From the NCBI GenBank assembly GCA_948468385.1, contig CAOKHZ010000020.1, positions 17,814-81,813 on the forward strand: 64,000 nt of DNA, read 5' to 3'. This DNA is from an uncultured Faecalicatena sp. (GTDB lineage Bacteria > Bacillota > Clostridia > Lachnospirales > Lachnospiraceae). Shown here piece after piece: positions 26,382 through 35,758 of this stretch. The translations under genes and the position numbers were made by a program. A model generated the notes under the pieces. That model searched no databases and was not told the DNA's origin. It worked only from the letters and a program-made list of their open reading frames with translations. How positions within the stretch are numbered: the first letter of the stretch is position 1; the number at the start of each line of letters is the position of its first letter.

Positions 26382-29300
26382 TCATTTCCAACTGATTGTG
26401 AACTGCAATTCGTAATCTTTCTTTACTGGATATTTGTACTCTGGTGCCGTGGCCGGCCCGCAGCTTCCGGTACCTATTCCCATCTGGAACGCACAAATCG
26501 TCACGTAAGTCCCGCTTTGTACTTCGTCCTCGCGGTGCTTCATCAGCATCAGTGCCTTGTCAGAATATGGCTTTATGCCCAATTCAAACGGTTTTTCCAC
26601 AGCCGTAAACGTAATCCGCCCTTCCCCGTCCGACAACGTCACATAACGGCAGTCACAACGGTTCCCGCTTTCCTGCGGGCGAATGTTTGGCTCCGTCATG
26701 TCCTTCACCGTGCAGCATACCTTTTCAATCTGTGCCTGATCCTTCATGTCAACGTATGATTCGCCATTTCTCGCCAGGTATTCCACCTCGTCAAACGCCG
26801 CGTCAAGCCGGAAGGCCTTGCCAAAACGTGGCACGAACCCGCCGCCCTTCTCACAGTGAAGCCTGCTCGTGACCAGGATGCCCTCCGCGCAGCTTTCGTA
26901 AACGTCGGTACAAGTAAAGACATGCTTCTTGCATCGAATCTCGCTGACCACCGTAATCTTATGATCCGCCCCGTCCGTCCCCATGTCCACGGAGACAATG
27001 TTCTCGCTAAATGGCACAAAATCCCCTATCACGCTACCAATAAAGCCTGTATCATTGTCCGTCGGGGCCCGGAACAGTATCGTGTACGGCAAGGCACATT
27101 CCAGATGACTCTTTCCCACGGTAATTTCCGGCTTCCCGTTCTGCCATGCATAAGACATGGCATTTTCGTCCGCCCCGTCCGTCTTCGGCTTTGGAAGGAG
27201 GACCGCTGTCAGCTCAAGCTGCTCCACCGCCACTTCCCGCTTTGTCACCGTGTCAACGGTCGTAATCGTCAACTGGCTGTCCGCCTCAAGGCTTGCCGGA
27301 AGTTCAAGTTCCACCACCGTCTTCGAAAGCGGCGCGACCGCGACTTTTCTTTCAAAGGACTTCACTTCCTTGCCGCCCTCCGTCAGACGGAATTTTAAAA
27401 GATAACGTGCACCGTCCGAAAACGCCATCGTGTTAAACACCTCGAAACGATTCATCCCCAGATAGGTAACGCGCAACGGGCGATATGCGAAACGCACGAT
27501 TTTCGCTCCCGTTGATGGCGTCCTATCCGGATAAAATATACCGTCCACGCAGAAATTACCGTCATGCTCCCACTCACCGTGGTCACCGCCGTACGTGTAG
27601 CTGCCATCCTCGTGCAACACCGCGTGATCGACCATCTCCCAGACACAGCCGCCCATCAGGTTGTCGTAACGATAAATTTCCTTCCAATAACTCTCGATAT
27701 TTCCCGGGCCAACTCCCATCGCGTGAGCGTACTCGCACAAGAAATAGGGTCGGTCGTTAAACTGCTCCGTCTTACTGTTCTTCTCTCCCACCAGATGGAC
27801 ATTTGCCACGGACGGGTACATCTCACTGCCCACGTCATACGCCTTGCGCTTGCTGTGCACGACGCTCTCATAATGCACCGGAATCCGCGTCACTCCCTTT
27901 AGCCACTTGTACATCTTGTCCGTGTTGGCATAACCGCCGGACTCATTGCCAAGGCTCCAAAGAATCACGCTGACATGCGTCTTGTCTCGATGGTACATCC
28001 GCTGCACGCGGTCCATAAAACGATTCTCCCACCGCGGGTCATGACTTAACGAATTATACGTCGGCGGGAGCTGGTGCGAAAACGTCCCATGCGTCTCAAT
28101 GTCCGTCTCGTCCACCACGTACACGCCCAGCTCGTCGCACAACTCCATGAACAGCGGATCCGGCGGGTAATGCGAAGTACGCACGGTGTCAATGTTATAC
28201 TCCTTGCATAGCAAAACGTCCCGCTCGATTTCGTCCGGCGTCATCGTGTAACCGTTCGTGCAGCTGGTGTCGTGATGATTGACCCCGCGGAACTTAATCT
28301 TGTGCCCGTTCAAATAGTATACGCAATCCTTGATTTCAATGTCCTTGAATCCAACCCGTTGCTTTATGCAGGTTCCTTCTATTTCATAATACAAATCATA
28401 GAGTGTCGGTTCCTCCGCGTTCCATTCCTTCACGTTCAGGCAATGGAACTTCGCCACCGCCTTTTTATCCTTTGACGAAACGGTCACGCTCTCGCTGATT
28501 CCATTACCGCACAAGGTAAACTTCACTTCTGCGTCCCTTGTCAGCGAAACGCTCGCCAGCGCACGGTAATACGCGCCGGATTCCGCCGTCTTTTCGCTTG
28601 TGTCAGCCGTCACTTCTTCTGTTCCTGCCGTCTCTGCCGCCTTGTTCACGTTCGCGACCTGCGCCTCCGTCATTTTCTTCATACGGAAGTCCACGTCAAG
28701 GATGTCCGTCTCGTTCCATTCATATAACAGCACGTCACGGAAAATTCCGTTGTTACGGAACATGTCCTGCGCTTCCAGATACGTCCCCGTACACCAGCGG
28801 TGAACCACCGCAACGATTTCATTTTCCCCGTCATGCATTTTCTCGCCAATGTCAAACTCCGCCATGTTGTGGGCACCTTCCGAATAGCCCACGAACTGCC
28901 CGTTGACATAAAGGTCGATACAGCTCGCCACGCCCAGAAAGCTTAATATATAACCCGCCTTCTTCTCTCCCACGTCCACCGTCTTGCGGTAAACGCCAAC
29001 GAAATTATACTCGTCCTCCGGCTGTTGCCAACGCGGCTTTATCCCCAGATCAGACCCCATCCAGCTAAAGGTCTTTCCCACCGCGTCCTCCTTCGGAATC
29101 TCCGGCGGGTTATAGGGGAACTGATAACGGGTGTTAAGGTAAAACGGCTTGTCATACCCCCGAAACTGCCAGCATGACGGCACGTCAAGCTTCTCAAATT
29201 CCACTTTGTCCGTGTCAAATTCGCTGGGCATCTGCGACGGAATCGGATAAAACTTGAAATCCCACTCCCCGCTTAAACACTTCACCTTGGAAGAGGCATA

Positions 29301-29441
29301 CCGCTTCTCCTTCGGCGTTACCTCATCCGCCTCCTCTCTCGTCGGAAACGGGATAAAATAACTGCGGGGAGCCAGCTTATTGATTTCCATGATGTCGAAT
29401 CGATAATAATTCTCTCTGTTAAGCTGGTATTTATAACCCAT
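26382..29441 (-). CDS. lacZ: GH2 beta-galactosidase, LacZ type
   Basis: A 1019-residue enzyme of normal LacZ length. Domain order is sugar-binding jelly roll, immunoglobulin-like, TIM barrel, second immunoglobulin-like and Bgal_small_N. The acid/base Glu is in LGNESGG near residue 440 and the nucleophile Glu in FLCEYAHAMG near 510. A Thr/Glu/Ala-rich stretch of about 25 residues near residue 280 is an unusual insert or linker. Start 29441 follows AGGTGG. It is the last gene of the kinase-araD-lacZ operon and would release galactose, or possibly arabinopyranose, from side-chain oligosaccharides. No signal peptide. Confidence 0.93.
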   Translation of the reverse strand: MGYKYQLNRENYYRFDIMEINKLAPRSYFIPFPTREEADEVTPKEKRYASSKVKCLSGEWDFKFYPIPSQMPSEFDTDKVEFEKLDVPSCWQFRGYDKPFYLNTRYQFPYNPPEIPKEDAVGKTFSWMGSDLGIKPRWQQPEDEYNFVGVYRKTVDVGEKKAGYILSFLGVASCIDLYVNGQFVGYSEGAHNMAEFDIGEKMHDGENEIVAVVHRWCTGTYLEAQDMFRNNGIFRDVLLYEWNETDILDVDFRMKKMTEAQVANVNKAAETAGTEEVTADTSEKTAESGAYYRALASVSLTRDAEVKFTLCGNGISESVTVSSKDKKAVAKFHCLNVKEWNAEEPTLYDLYYEIEGTCIKQRVGFKDIEIKDCVYYLNGHKIKFRGVNHHDTSCTNGYTMTPDEIERDVLLCKEYNIDTVRTSHYPPDPLFMELCDELGVYVVDETDIETHGTFSHQLPPTYNSLSHDPRWENRFMDRVQRMYHRDKTHVSVILWSLGNESGGYANTDKMYKWLKGVTRIPVHYESVVHSKRKAYDVGSEMYPSVANVHLVGEKNSKTEQFNDRPYFLCEYAHAMGVGPGNIESYWKEIYRYDNLMGGCVWEMVDHAVLHEDGSYTYGGDHGEWEHDGNFCVDGIFYPDRTPSTGAKIVRFAYRPLRVTYLGMNRFEVFNTMAFSDGARYLLKFRLTEGGKEVKSFERKVAVAPLSKTVVELELPASLEADSQLTITTVDTVTKREVAVEQLELTAVLLPKPKTDGADENAMSYAWQNGKPEITVGKSHLECALPYTILFRAPTDNDTGFIGSVIGDFVPFSENIVSVDMGTDGADHKITVVSEIRCKKHVFTCTDVYESCAEGILVTSRLHCEKGGGFVPRFGKAFRLDAAFDEVEYLARNGESYVDMKDQAQIEKVCCTVKDMTEPNIRPQESGNRCDCRYVTLSDGEGRITFTAVEKPFELGIKPYSDKALMLMKHREDEVQSGTYVTICAFQMGIGTGSCGPATAPEYKYPVKKDYELQFTISWK

Positions 29442-29544
29442 AATACACACCACCTTTTCTATCATTTTATTGCGTTTGAATTCATGCACCCGTTTGCACG
29501 CTTTCGCGCCGTCAAACAAGTACATTCTCATAGCTTAGGCATTT

Positions 29545-30240
29545 TTAGTTCTGTCCATAGTATGCGTTCGCACCATGTTTTCTATAATAATGTTTGTCCT
29601 GCAATTCCTGCGGGGCGGGCGCATTTTGCGGATTAATCATCTCGCAGCGAGCCGCCATCTTCGCCACTTCCTCCAAAACGACCGCGTTGTGCACCGCCTC
29701 ATGCGCGTCCTTGCCCCAGGTAAACGGCCCATGGTTCTTGCACAGCACCGCCGGTACCGCCACGTAATCCTTGTTCCTGCGTTCAAATTCATCGGCAATC
29801 AGAACGCCCGTGTTCAGCTCGTACGCCTCGTCAATCTCTTCCTTCGTCAGGTTGCGCACGCACGGAACCTCCCCGTAAATGTAGTCCGCATGGGTGGTGC
29901 CATAGCACGGGATATCCCTTCCCGCCTGCGCCCAACTCGTCGCCCAGGCCGAATGCGTGTGCACGATACCGCCAATATTTGCAAAACGGTTGTAGAGCAC
30001 CGTGTGCGTCGGCGTGTCGGACGACGGGTTATACTTGCCCTCCACCTTGTTGCCCTGCAAATCCACGACCACCATGTCCTCCGGCGTCAGCTTGTCGTAT
30101 TCCACCCCGCTCGGCTTGATGACGAACAGCCCCTTCTCACGGTCGATTCCACTGACATTGCCCCAGGTAAACGTCACCAACCCATGTTTGGGAAGGAGCA
30201 TGTTCGCCTCATATACTTCTTGCTTCAATTGTTCTAACAT
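29545..30240 (-). CDS. araD: L-ribulose-5-phosphate 4-epimerase
   Basis: A 231-residue class II aldolase-fold epimerase that converts L-ribulose 5-phosphate to D-xylulose 5-phosphate, the last step of arabinose use. Metal-binding His are in VHTHSAW (about 95-97) and CKNHGPF (about 170). GGAGG lies 7 nt before the ATG at 30240. It follows a ribulokinase-type gene after a structured 200-nt spacer and precedes lacZ. Confidence 0.95.
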   Translation of the reverse strand: MLEQLKQEVYEANMLLPKHGLVTFTWGNVSGIDREKGLFVIKPSGVEYDKLTPEDMVVVDLQGNKVEGKYNPSSDTPTHTVLYNRFANIGGIVHTHSAWATSWAQAGRDIPCYGTTHADYIYGEVPCVRNLTKEEIDEAYELNTGVLIADEFERRNKDYVAVPAVLCKNHGPFTWGKDAHEAVHNAVVLEEVAKMAARCEMINPQNAPAPQELQDKHYYRKHGANAYYGQN

Positions 30241-30267
30241 AACTTTGCCTCCTTTACTATGAGCACT

Positions 30268-30439
30268 TGCAATGAACACTTGGCGAGGTTTCACACGAGC
30301 TTAGTGTGAATGCACTCCGCACTCCTTGGCGAGGTTCTTTACGAGCCTAGTCGTGCGGAGTTTCCTCTGTTCATGCTTACGTGCGAATGTAGTTACCTGC
30401 AACTTGGCGAGGTTTTTTCGAGCCTAGTGCAGCGTAACT
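30268..30439 (-). ncRNA. Three tandem covarying hairpins in the araB-araD spacer
   Basis: Three hairpins occupy 30268-30314, 30314-30361 and 30391-30439. On the transcribed minus strand each shows ACTA-R-GCTCG, 4-7 variable bases and AACCTCGCCAAG at its tip. The outer stems have different sequences but keep pairing: ACACT/AGTGT; a perfect 9-bp ACTCCGCAC/GTGCGGAGT; AGTTAC/GTAACT plus TGCA/TGCA. Conserved loops with compensating stems mark selection at the RNA level. The CCTC in each loop is complementary to the GGAGG of araD, so translation control is possible but unproven. I do not match it to a named RNA family. Confidence 0.7.
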
Positions 30440-30442
30440 TCC

Positions 30443-32041
30443 TTACATGCACTCCACTGCCGCACGTTCAATTGCCAGTCCTTTTGCGTACCGCGCCATA
30501 AATGCCTCGAATCCTTCCACGTCGGCCGCCACCGGATCCATGCGCTCGCCCTCTTCGCCGTGGAACACCTTCTGTGCCAGATAATCTGCAAGTGATTCAT
30601 CCTCCGCCTTATTCTTCATATAGGCCGCCAACAATGCCATGCCCCACGCGCCGCCTTCCCCGGCCGTCTCCATGACATACACGGGCGTGTCAATCGCCGC
30701 CGCCAAAATACCTTGTCCGACTCCCTTGGTCTTGAACAATCCGCCATGGCCGAGCATCTTGTCCAGCTCTACCTTTTCCTTCTTAATCAGGATGTCCATG
30801 CCCGTCTTTAACGCACCCAGAGACGTGTACAGATGCACGCGCATGAAATTCGCCAGATTCATCTTCGCGTCCGGCGTGCGCACGAACAAGGGACGCCCCT
30901 CGTTAAAGCCGGTCACATGCTCGCCTGAAAAATAATTGTACGCAAGCAATCCGCCGCAATCTTTGTCACCTTCCAATGCTTTGCGGTACAGCGTGCCATA
31001 CAAGGTGTTCATGTCCACTTCCACGCCATAGCTGGTGAGCGCCTCCTTAAACAAGTTCACCCAGGCATTTAAGTCTGACGTACAATTGTTGCAGTGCACC
31101 ATCGCCACCGGGTCGCCCGCCGGGGTCGTCACCATGTCAATTTCCTCATACGCCTTCGTCAGCGGCTTCTCAAGCACCGCCATGGCAAATACACTCGTCC
31201 CGGCCGAGACATTTCCCGTGCGCACCGCCACGCTGTTCGTCGCCGCCATGCCAGTCCCGGCATCGCCCTCCGGCGGACATAAAGGAACCCCCGCCTGCAA
31301 GTCACCGTCCGCATCTAAAACGCACGCGCCCTCTTTGGTAAGCGTCCCCGCCGTCTCACCGGCCACGAGCACCTTCGGCAAAATCTCGCGTAATTTCCAT
31401 CCATACTCCTTGTCCGCCACGAGTTCGTCAAACTGGCCAATCATCCGCTCGTCAAAATCACATTTCGCCGAGTCAATCGGGAACATCCCGGCCGCCTCGC
31501 CGACTCCCATCACCTTCTCGCCCGTCAGCCGCCAGTGAATATAACCGGCCAACGTGGTCAAATAGCTTATGTCCTTTACGTGCTCCTCGCCATTTAAGAT
31601 GGCCTGGTACAAATGTGCCACGCTCCACCGCTGCGGAATGTGAAAGCCAAACAACGCCGACAGCTTCTCGGAGGCCTCCTCGGTCATCGTATTTCTCCAC
31701 GTTCGGAATTCCGCCAAAAGACGGTCTTCCTTGTCAAATGGCAGATATCCGTGCATCATGCCGCTAAATCCAATCGCCCCCAGGCTTGTAAGCGTCACGC
31801 CGTACTGTTCCTTTACGTCTCTTTTCAAGTCCGCGTAACACCCCTTAAGTCCCGTCTCAATGTCTTCCATCGAATACGTCCAGATATTGTTTACCAGACG
31901 GTTCTCCCAATCGTGACTTCCCGTGGCAATCGGCGCGTTGTCCTCGCCAACCAATACGGCCTTAATCCTGGTGGAACCAAACTCGATTCCTAAAACGGCA
32001 CATCCCGCTTGTATCCACTCCGCTGCTTTTACTTTGTCCAT
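30443..32041 (-). CDS. araB: FGGY-family carbohydrate kinase, probable L-ribulokinase
   Basis: A 532-residue two-domain sugar kinase with [14 protein letters not shown] at the N-terminus (phosphate site), [11 protein letters not shown], and a C-terminal [13 protein letters not shown] and [12 protein letters not shown] (ATP site). FGGY kinases use ribulose, xylulose, glycerol and other polyols; the downstream araD makes L-ribulose the likely substrate. The symbol rests on context. GGAGG lies 9 nt upstream of the ATG at 32041. No araA isomerase is in the window, so it must be elsewhere. Confidence 0.8.
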   Translation of the reverse strand: MDKVKAAEWIQAGCAVLGIEFGSTRIKAVLVGEDNAPIATGSHDWENRLVNNIWTYSMEDIETGLKGCYADLKRDVKEQYGVTLTSLGAIGFSGMMHGYLPFDKEDRLLAEFRTWRNTMTEEASEKLSALFGFHIPQRWSVAHLYQAILNGEEHVKDISYLTTLAGYIHWRLTGEKVMGVGEAAGMFPIDSAKCDFDERMIGQFDELVADKEYGWKLREILPKVLVAGETAGTLTKEGACVLDADGDLQAGVPLCPPEGDAGTGMAATNSVAVRTGNVSAGTSVFAMAVLEKPLTKAYEEIDMVTTPAGDPVAMVHCNNCTSDLNAWVNLFKEALTSYGVEVDMNTLYGTLYRKALEGDKDCGGLLAYNYFSGEHVTGFNEGRPLFVRTPDAKMNLANFMRVHLYTSLGALKTGMDILIKKEKVELDKMLGHGGLFKTKGVGQGILAAAIDTPVYVMETAGEGGAWGMALLAAYMKNKAEDESLADYLAQKVFHGEEGERMDPVAADVEGFEAFMARYAKGLAIERAAVECM

Positions 32042-32073
32042 ATGTATGAACCTCCCTTCATGCTCTAAAGATA

Positions 32074-32102
32074 ATGATAACATAGGCAAATATTGGACGC
32101 AA
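32074..32102 (-). promoter_or_regulatory. Promoter of the araB-araD-lacZ operon
   Basis: -35 TTGCGT (32097-32102), 17-nt spacer and -10 TATCAT (32074-32079) on the minus strand, about 35 bp upstream of the kinase start codon. No clear AraR operator is recognised. Confidence 0.55.
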
Positions 32103-32131
32103 GGAAATTCTGGCAAAGATTTTCACGAAAT

Positions 32132-32208
32132 CGAGTAGGGGGATTTTTCCCCTACTCGCGTGCCGGGCATCCGTCAGCTCCAGCTGACATACTCCCTTTG
32201 GATGCCCG
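32132..32208. repeat. Compound hairpin, dispersed family copy 1
   Basis: First a 10-bp stem CGAGTAGGGG with CCCCTACTCG (32132-32158). Then CGGGCATCC with GGATGCCCG (32164-32208) encloses GTCAGC-TCCA-GCTGAC and ATACTCCCTTT. The same first hairpin (one G-T change) and a similar second hairpin recur at 46402-46475. Confidence 0.75.
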
Positions 32209-32215
32209 TGTGTAT

Positions 32216-32243
32216 AAAAATGGAGCCGGTTTTCCGACTCCAT
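32216..32243 (-). terminator. Terminator of the decayed brnTA operon
   Basis: On the minus strand a 10-bp stem with an AAAA loop (32220-32229 with 32234-32243, one G-T pair) is followed by TTTTTATA. It lies directly after the antitoxin remnant and before the araB promoter. Confidence 0.8.
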
Positions 32244-32247
32244 CCCC

Positions 32248-32457
32248 CTAGATTGATATGCATTTTTTTACCAGTTCAGCATCACTCAGTGCCAAATCCA
32301 ACAAATGACTGAGAATTTTTGCTTAATCTGCGCCAAATGCTTTCACCTTTTTCATGTTATTTGGCGATATTTTAACCATCACCATATCCGTTCTATGAAA
32401 TTGCTTTAACATGTCACTTGTCATTTCCGGACAATCCTCGTCACATACAATTGGCAT
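32248..32457 (-). pseudogene. BrnA-type antitoxin remnant with internal stop
   Basis: Reading from the ATG at 32457, the frame gives 44 residues beginning MPIVCDEDCPEMTSDMLKQF, which resembles the DEDxPELTxE segment of BrnA antitoxins. It stops at TAA (32323-32325). The same frame then continues KILSHLLDLALSDAELVKKC to TAG at 32248, a sensible helical C-terminus. A single base change of Tyr TAT/TAC to TAA would explain the break. It overlaps the toxin remnant out of frame. Confidence 0.65.
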
Positions 32458-32585
32458 TTTTCGGCCGCAAAAACCTTAGACGCGGCTTCAAATCTTATTC
32501 CATGCTTATTAAAATTAGATTCCGCTTTTTCTTCATCCCATTCAAAAACCAGATCCCGATAATCAAGTTCGAAGTACTCATACAT
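32421..32585 (-). pseudogene. BrnT-type toxin remnant
   Basis: 54 codons with AAAGGAG 10 nt before the ATG. Residues 15-39 read FEWDEEKAESNFNKHG followed by FEAASKVF, the N-terminal signature of BrnT ribonuclease toxins. Intact BrnT has about 90 residues; here the frame runs into antitoxin sequence in the wrong frame, so the toxin's C-terminal half with its catalytic residues has been deleted together with the start of brnA. Confidence 0.75.
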
Positions 32586-32704
32586 CTTTAGTAATCTCCT
32601 TTATCCTTGTTCATTGTAGCATGAACCCCTAATGAATTCAACGCAGAATTTGAAAGCGTTCAAAATTTTTCTCAGAAACTATCATCTTTTCATGAAAAAC
32701 ACCC

Positions 32705-32733
32705 TTGACATTTCCCTTTTTTTTCATTAAAAT
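32705..32733 (+). promoter_or_regulatory. ssrA promoter
   Basis: A consensus -35 TTGACA (32705-32710), 17-nt spacer and -10 TAAAAT (32728-32733). Transcription would start near 32740, leaving a leader of about 65 nt to be removed by RNase P before the mature tmRNA end. Confidence 0.8.
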
Positions 32734-32805
32734 AATTATGCAATTCCTTGAAAGGTGTTTGCTCTTATAACCTTTCCTTTCACAAGGATTTTGCAAAACA
32801 TACAT

Positions 32806-33147
32806 GGGCTTGTACTGGTTTCGACAGGGATTCTGAAGATGGAGAAGCTATCCGCAGGCAGATGCGTCAAATCGCAACCTTAAAATTAAACGCTAACGAT
32901 AATTTCGAATTAGCTGCGGCCTAATTGCCGCATGTCAGCCCCGGGGCACCCGCACCTTGGGAATCTGGCACCGACCATGCGGGAAACGATATCGGCAAAG
33001 CTTTGAACCGGTAGGCGTATCATGAAGCTACTAAAACCGTAAGGATGTTCGTTTCCGTACGGCGGAGGGAATGAAAAGCAACGGACTATGATAGTAGAAG
33101 TACATGGGATGGATTTTTGGACGCGGGTTCGACTCCCGCCAGGTCCA
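32806..33147 (+). ncRNA. ssrA: Transfer-messenger RNA (tmRNA)
   Basis: The 5' end GGGCTTG pairs with 3' CAGGTCC (with G-U pairs) to form the tRNA-like acceptor stem. CTGGTTTCGACAGGG follows at the 5' side, and the T arm GCGGGTTCGACTCCCGC is at the 3' side. The resume codon GCT at 32892 opens the tag ANDNFELAAA, ending in TAA at 32922. CCA is not encoded. tmRNA with SmpB rescues stalled ribosomes and marks incomplete proteins for proteolysis. The tag is of the clostridial ANDNF type. Confidence 0.96.
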
Positions 33148-33153
33148 GTCACG

Positions 33154-33188
33154 AGGAAACGGCGAGAAATCGCCGTTTCCTTATTGTT
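33154..33188 (+). terminator. ssrA intrinsic terminator
   Basis: AGGAAACGGCGA pairs perfectly with TCGCCGTTTCCT around a GAAA tetraloop (33154-33181), followed by TATTGTTT. Confidence 0.9.
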
Positions 33189-33301
33189 TCATCCAAATTC
33201 GTCGCCTCCATGCAAGCAAGTACTTTCATCATACGGGAGGCCATGCCTTTTTCAGGCGAATATTTTAAATCTAAACATAACTAAAAAATACGCATAAGAT
33301 T

Positions 33302-34038
33302 TTAAATGTCCAACGCAGCATGATATCCCCAGTACACCGCGTTCGTGATGGTAGACACCTTCGCCGCGTCCCCGATGACCGCCACGTAAGGTGCGCAGTC
33401 ACGTAAGTCTTCCACCGCCAGACGGCAGCGGTTTTCCAACGAACCGCCGTATTCATCCGTCCTCTTATTAAAGTACGGGGACAGAAACTGGTTAATCAGC
33501 CACCCATGACCGCCATGAATCATCAGCATTTCAAAACCGGCTCGCTTCACCAACCCCGCCACTTCTTTGTAAGAAGCCACGATGTCGGCAATCATTTCCT
33601 TCGAAAGGGCCTTCACCTCGACCCCGTCCGGCCGTACCGTGTCCGACGGTCCCCACTGGTTCATCGACTTCTGCTTCGACTTGTCCGTCATATACGTGCC
33701 GCATACATGCCCGAATGCGACAATTCGATGCTTGGCATCGCTCCGTGCCTGCGAATGGCATCTGCGGTATACGTTGCCGAGGCCAATGAATTTAAAATCG
33801 CCGTGTCCAGATGATACGCATGGGAACCATCTGTTTTGGGATGCACCATCAATTCGCTGACCGTGACTGCGCCCGCGCCGCCTTTGGCACGTAATTCATA
33901 AAACGCCGTCGATTTCGATCCGATGCAACCGTCATTCGTAATGTCCGTCCCGCCCATCGGAGCGGAAAACATACGATTACGAAACGTCGTCCTTCCGAGC
34001 GTAATCGGAGAACATAAATGTGGATATTTGCGTTCCAT
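33302..34038 (-). pseudogene. Broken 2-enoate-reductase / old yellow enzyme family gene
   Basis: The first frame (34038-33688) gives MERKYPHLCSPITLGRTTFRNR, PMGGTD, ELSHSGMYA, typical of the FMN-binding TIM barrel. A frameshift near 33690 moves the match to a second frame (33691-33302) with MLMIHGGHGWLINQFLSPYF and NKRTDEYGGSLENR. After about residue 235 it jumps to VIGDAAKVSTITNAVYWGYHAA, the extreme C-terminus of the roughly 640-residue FAD/NAD(P)-containing family. So there is a frameshift plus an internal deletion of several hundred residues. Confidence 0.85.
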
Positions 34039-34084
34039 TGAAATCTCCTCCTCGTCTTTATCCTAATTCTACCTAATTCCACTT

Positions 34085-35644
34085 TTATGATTCGTAAAAC
34101 CGCATGTCATCCCATACTTCCATAAGCTGTCGGCGGTCTAACCGCTCCGTGCGGGTCTCCCGGTCATAAATGCGCACCGGGGAATCCGCCCCCTCAAACC
34201 TCTGCCAGTCCGGGTTCGGGTCACCGGTCTTTACAAAGGAAATCCAGTCCCCGTGCATTTCCTTAGAAATCTTTTCAAACACCTCTTGCGGCTCTCCGCC
34301 AAACGCAAAGTGACTAAACGGATGATCCGGCTTTACAAATACGGCCGGAAGTTCAAATGCATGGGAAGCCTTCCATCCGGACTCAATTCCCGATTTTGTC
34401 ACCAATTCATAGCGATACATCCAGACATTCGGCGTATATTGCCTTTGTGCCATCGCCACTTTGACCGCGGGCATCTCAAATGCGTAGTCCGTCGCAAAAC
34501 GAATGAACGGATCCCCGCCTATCTGCCTGGAATCCCTGGTAAGCGGCGGGATGACGGATGCCATCGAGACGGCACTGTCCCGAAACAGTGTAAACGACTC
34601 ATTCGCGGAAGAATGATAAAAATTCACAATCTTGGGAAGTGCTTTCGTATTTCCATTCTTCTCCAACATCTGCGTAATCATCGTCCAACTGTTTGGGAAC
34701 CCGGTATTTTCCGGATGCACGAACATGGTGCCCTCGTGCATGTTCGTTCCTATAATAATTCGAATGCCTTCCGCGCTTCCGCCCCGAATCGCGTCGATAG
34801 GCCGAACCGGCATCAAGTCGTCCTGTATCGGTCCCGGCAAAAACATCCCCGGATTCTTATATTGATGTTTTGCGGCCACATATTCGTTCCCTACCAGAAA
34901 CAGTCTGGGATCCTCCTTACGAAGCCGGGGAAGATCCTTCTCGGTCCAGTTCATGCCCTCTAAAAACAAATCAATATTTTCTCGCGCCATTTGATGTGTC
35001 ATCATGCAATTGGGAAGGCCGCTCTCAATGATTGCCTGCTGGAACGTTCCTTTCACGCCGGGACAAGCAAGCATGTTGACCACGGATGCCCCGCCCGCCG
35101 ATTCGCCGGCAATCGTAATGCGCTCCGGGTCACCGCCAAAAACTTCCACATTGTCATGGATCCAGTTTAATGCCAGAATCTGATCCGAAAGCCCGCAGTT
35201 GGACTCAAAATCCTCGCAACCGGGATACGTCGTAAAATCATAAAATCCAAGAATGTTGGTGCGATAATTAAAGGAAACGAACATCACGCCGTCCCTTGCA
35301 AACGCATCTCCATTGTACATTTCATCCGCAGAATATCCCGTATTATAACCGCCTCCATAAATCCATACGAACACCGGGAGTTTGTCCCCCATAAGCGGCC
35401 TCTGGACATTCACGGTCAAGCAGTCCTCATCCCCCATAACCTTCCCATCATTTAGCTGAATCGGAGCCGGGCCATATTCCTTTGCGTCGAAAACGCCCTC
35501 CCACGGCGTGACGGCCTGCGCCCGCTTAAAACGCAGCTCGCCCACGGGCGGCATGGCATAAGGAATCCCCAAGTATTCCACGAGCCCGTTTCGCTCATAT
35601 CCCTGCACTTTTCCGCTTGTCGTAGTCACAACATACTCACTCAT
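34085..35644 (-). CDS. Type B carboxylesterase
   Basis: A 519-residue carboxylesterase with nucleophile elbow GESAGGAS near residue 195 and N-terminal GIPYAMPPVGELRFK typical of the family. It hydrolyses carboxylic esters, perhaps on plant phenolics or glycosides; the physiological substrate is unknown. ATG 35644 has GGAGG 9 nt upstream, whereas an ATG three codons earlier abuts that site. Possible promoter TTGTAA-17-TATCAT lies just upstream, beyond the terminator of the neighbouring AraC gene. Confidence 0.9.
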   Translation of the reverse strand: MSEYVVTTTSGKVQGYERNGLVEYLGIPYAMPPVGELRFKRAQAVTPWEGVFDAKEYGPAPIQLNDGKVMGDEDCLTVNVQRPLMGDKLPVFVWIYGGGYNTGYSADEMYNGDAFARDGVMFVSFNYRTNILGFYDFTTYPGCEDFESNCGLSDQILALNWIHDNVEVFGGDPERITIAGESAGGASVVNMLACPGVKGTFQQAIIESGLPNCMMTHQMARENIDLFLEGMNWTEKDLPRLRKEDPRLFLVGNEYVAAKHQYKNPGMFLPGPIQDDLMPVRPIDAIRGGSAEGIRIIIGTNMHEGTMFVHPENTGFPNSWTMITQMLEKNGNTKALPKIVNFYHSSANESFTLFRDSAVSMASVIPPLTRDSRQIGGDPFIRFATDYAFEMPAVKVAMAQRQYTPNVWMYRYELVTKSGIESGWKASHAFELPAVFVKPDHPFSHFAFGGEPQEVFEKISKEMHGDWISFVKTGDPNPDWQRFEGADSPVRIYDRETRTERLDRRQLMEVWDDMRFYES

Positions 35645-35694
35645 CGCTTTCATCCTCCGTCCTATTTATGATATCATTTATAGCTTCATTTTAC

Positions 35695-35758
35695 AAAAAA
35701 GGAGCGCAAAACAATATCAGGATTCCATTCTTTTTGATATTATTTTGCACTCTTTTTT
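35695..35758 (-). terminator. Terminator of the AraC gene upstream of the esterase
   Basis: A near-perfect 24-bp stem (35695-35719 with 35735-35758) runs from A-rich to T-rich ends, so it can work in both directions. On the minus strand it follows the AraC stop directly and ends in TTTTTTG. Confidence 0.8.

Noticed and set aside
28600-28900. Small plus-strand frames inside lacZ
   Set aside because: Shadows of the GH2 gene; no start signals and biased composition.
30268-30439. Possible CRISPR array in the araB-araD spacer
   Set aside because: Only three units of unequal spacing with pairing outer stems and no cas genes. The units are hairpins, not repeat-spacer units.
32648-32664. CcpA (cre) site TTTGAAAGCGTTCAAA
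   Set aside because: Only a loose match to the cre consensus, located between the toxin remnant and the tmRNA promoter with no carbohydrate gene reading from it.
33104-33147. tRNA-like T arm and acceptor stem
   Set aside because: Not a separate tRNA: there is no anticodon arm, and the sequence pairs with 32806-32812 as the tRNA-like domain of tmRNA.
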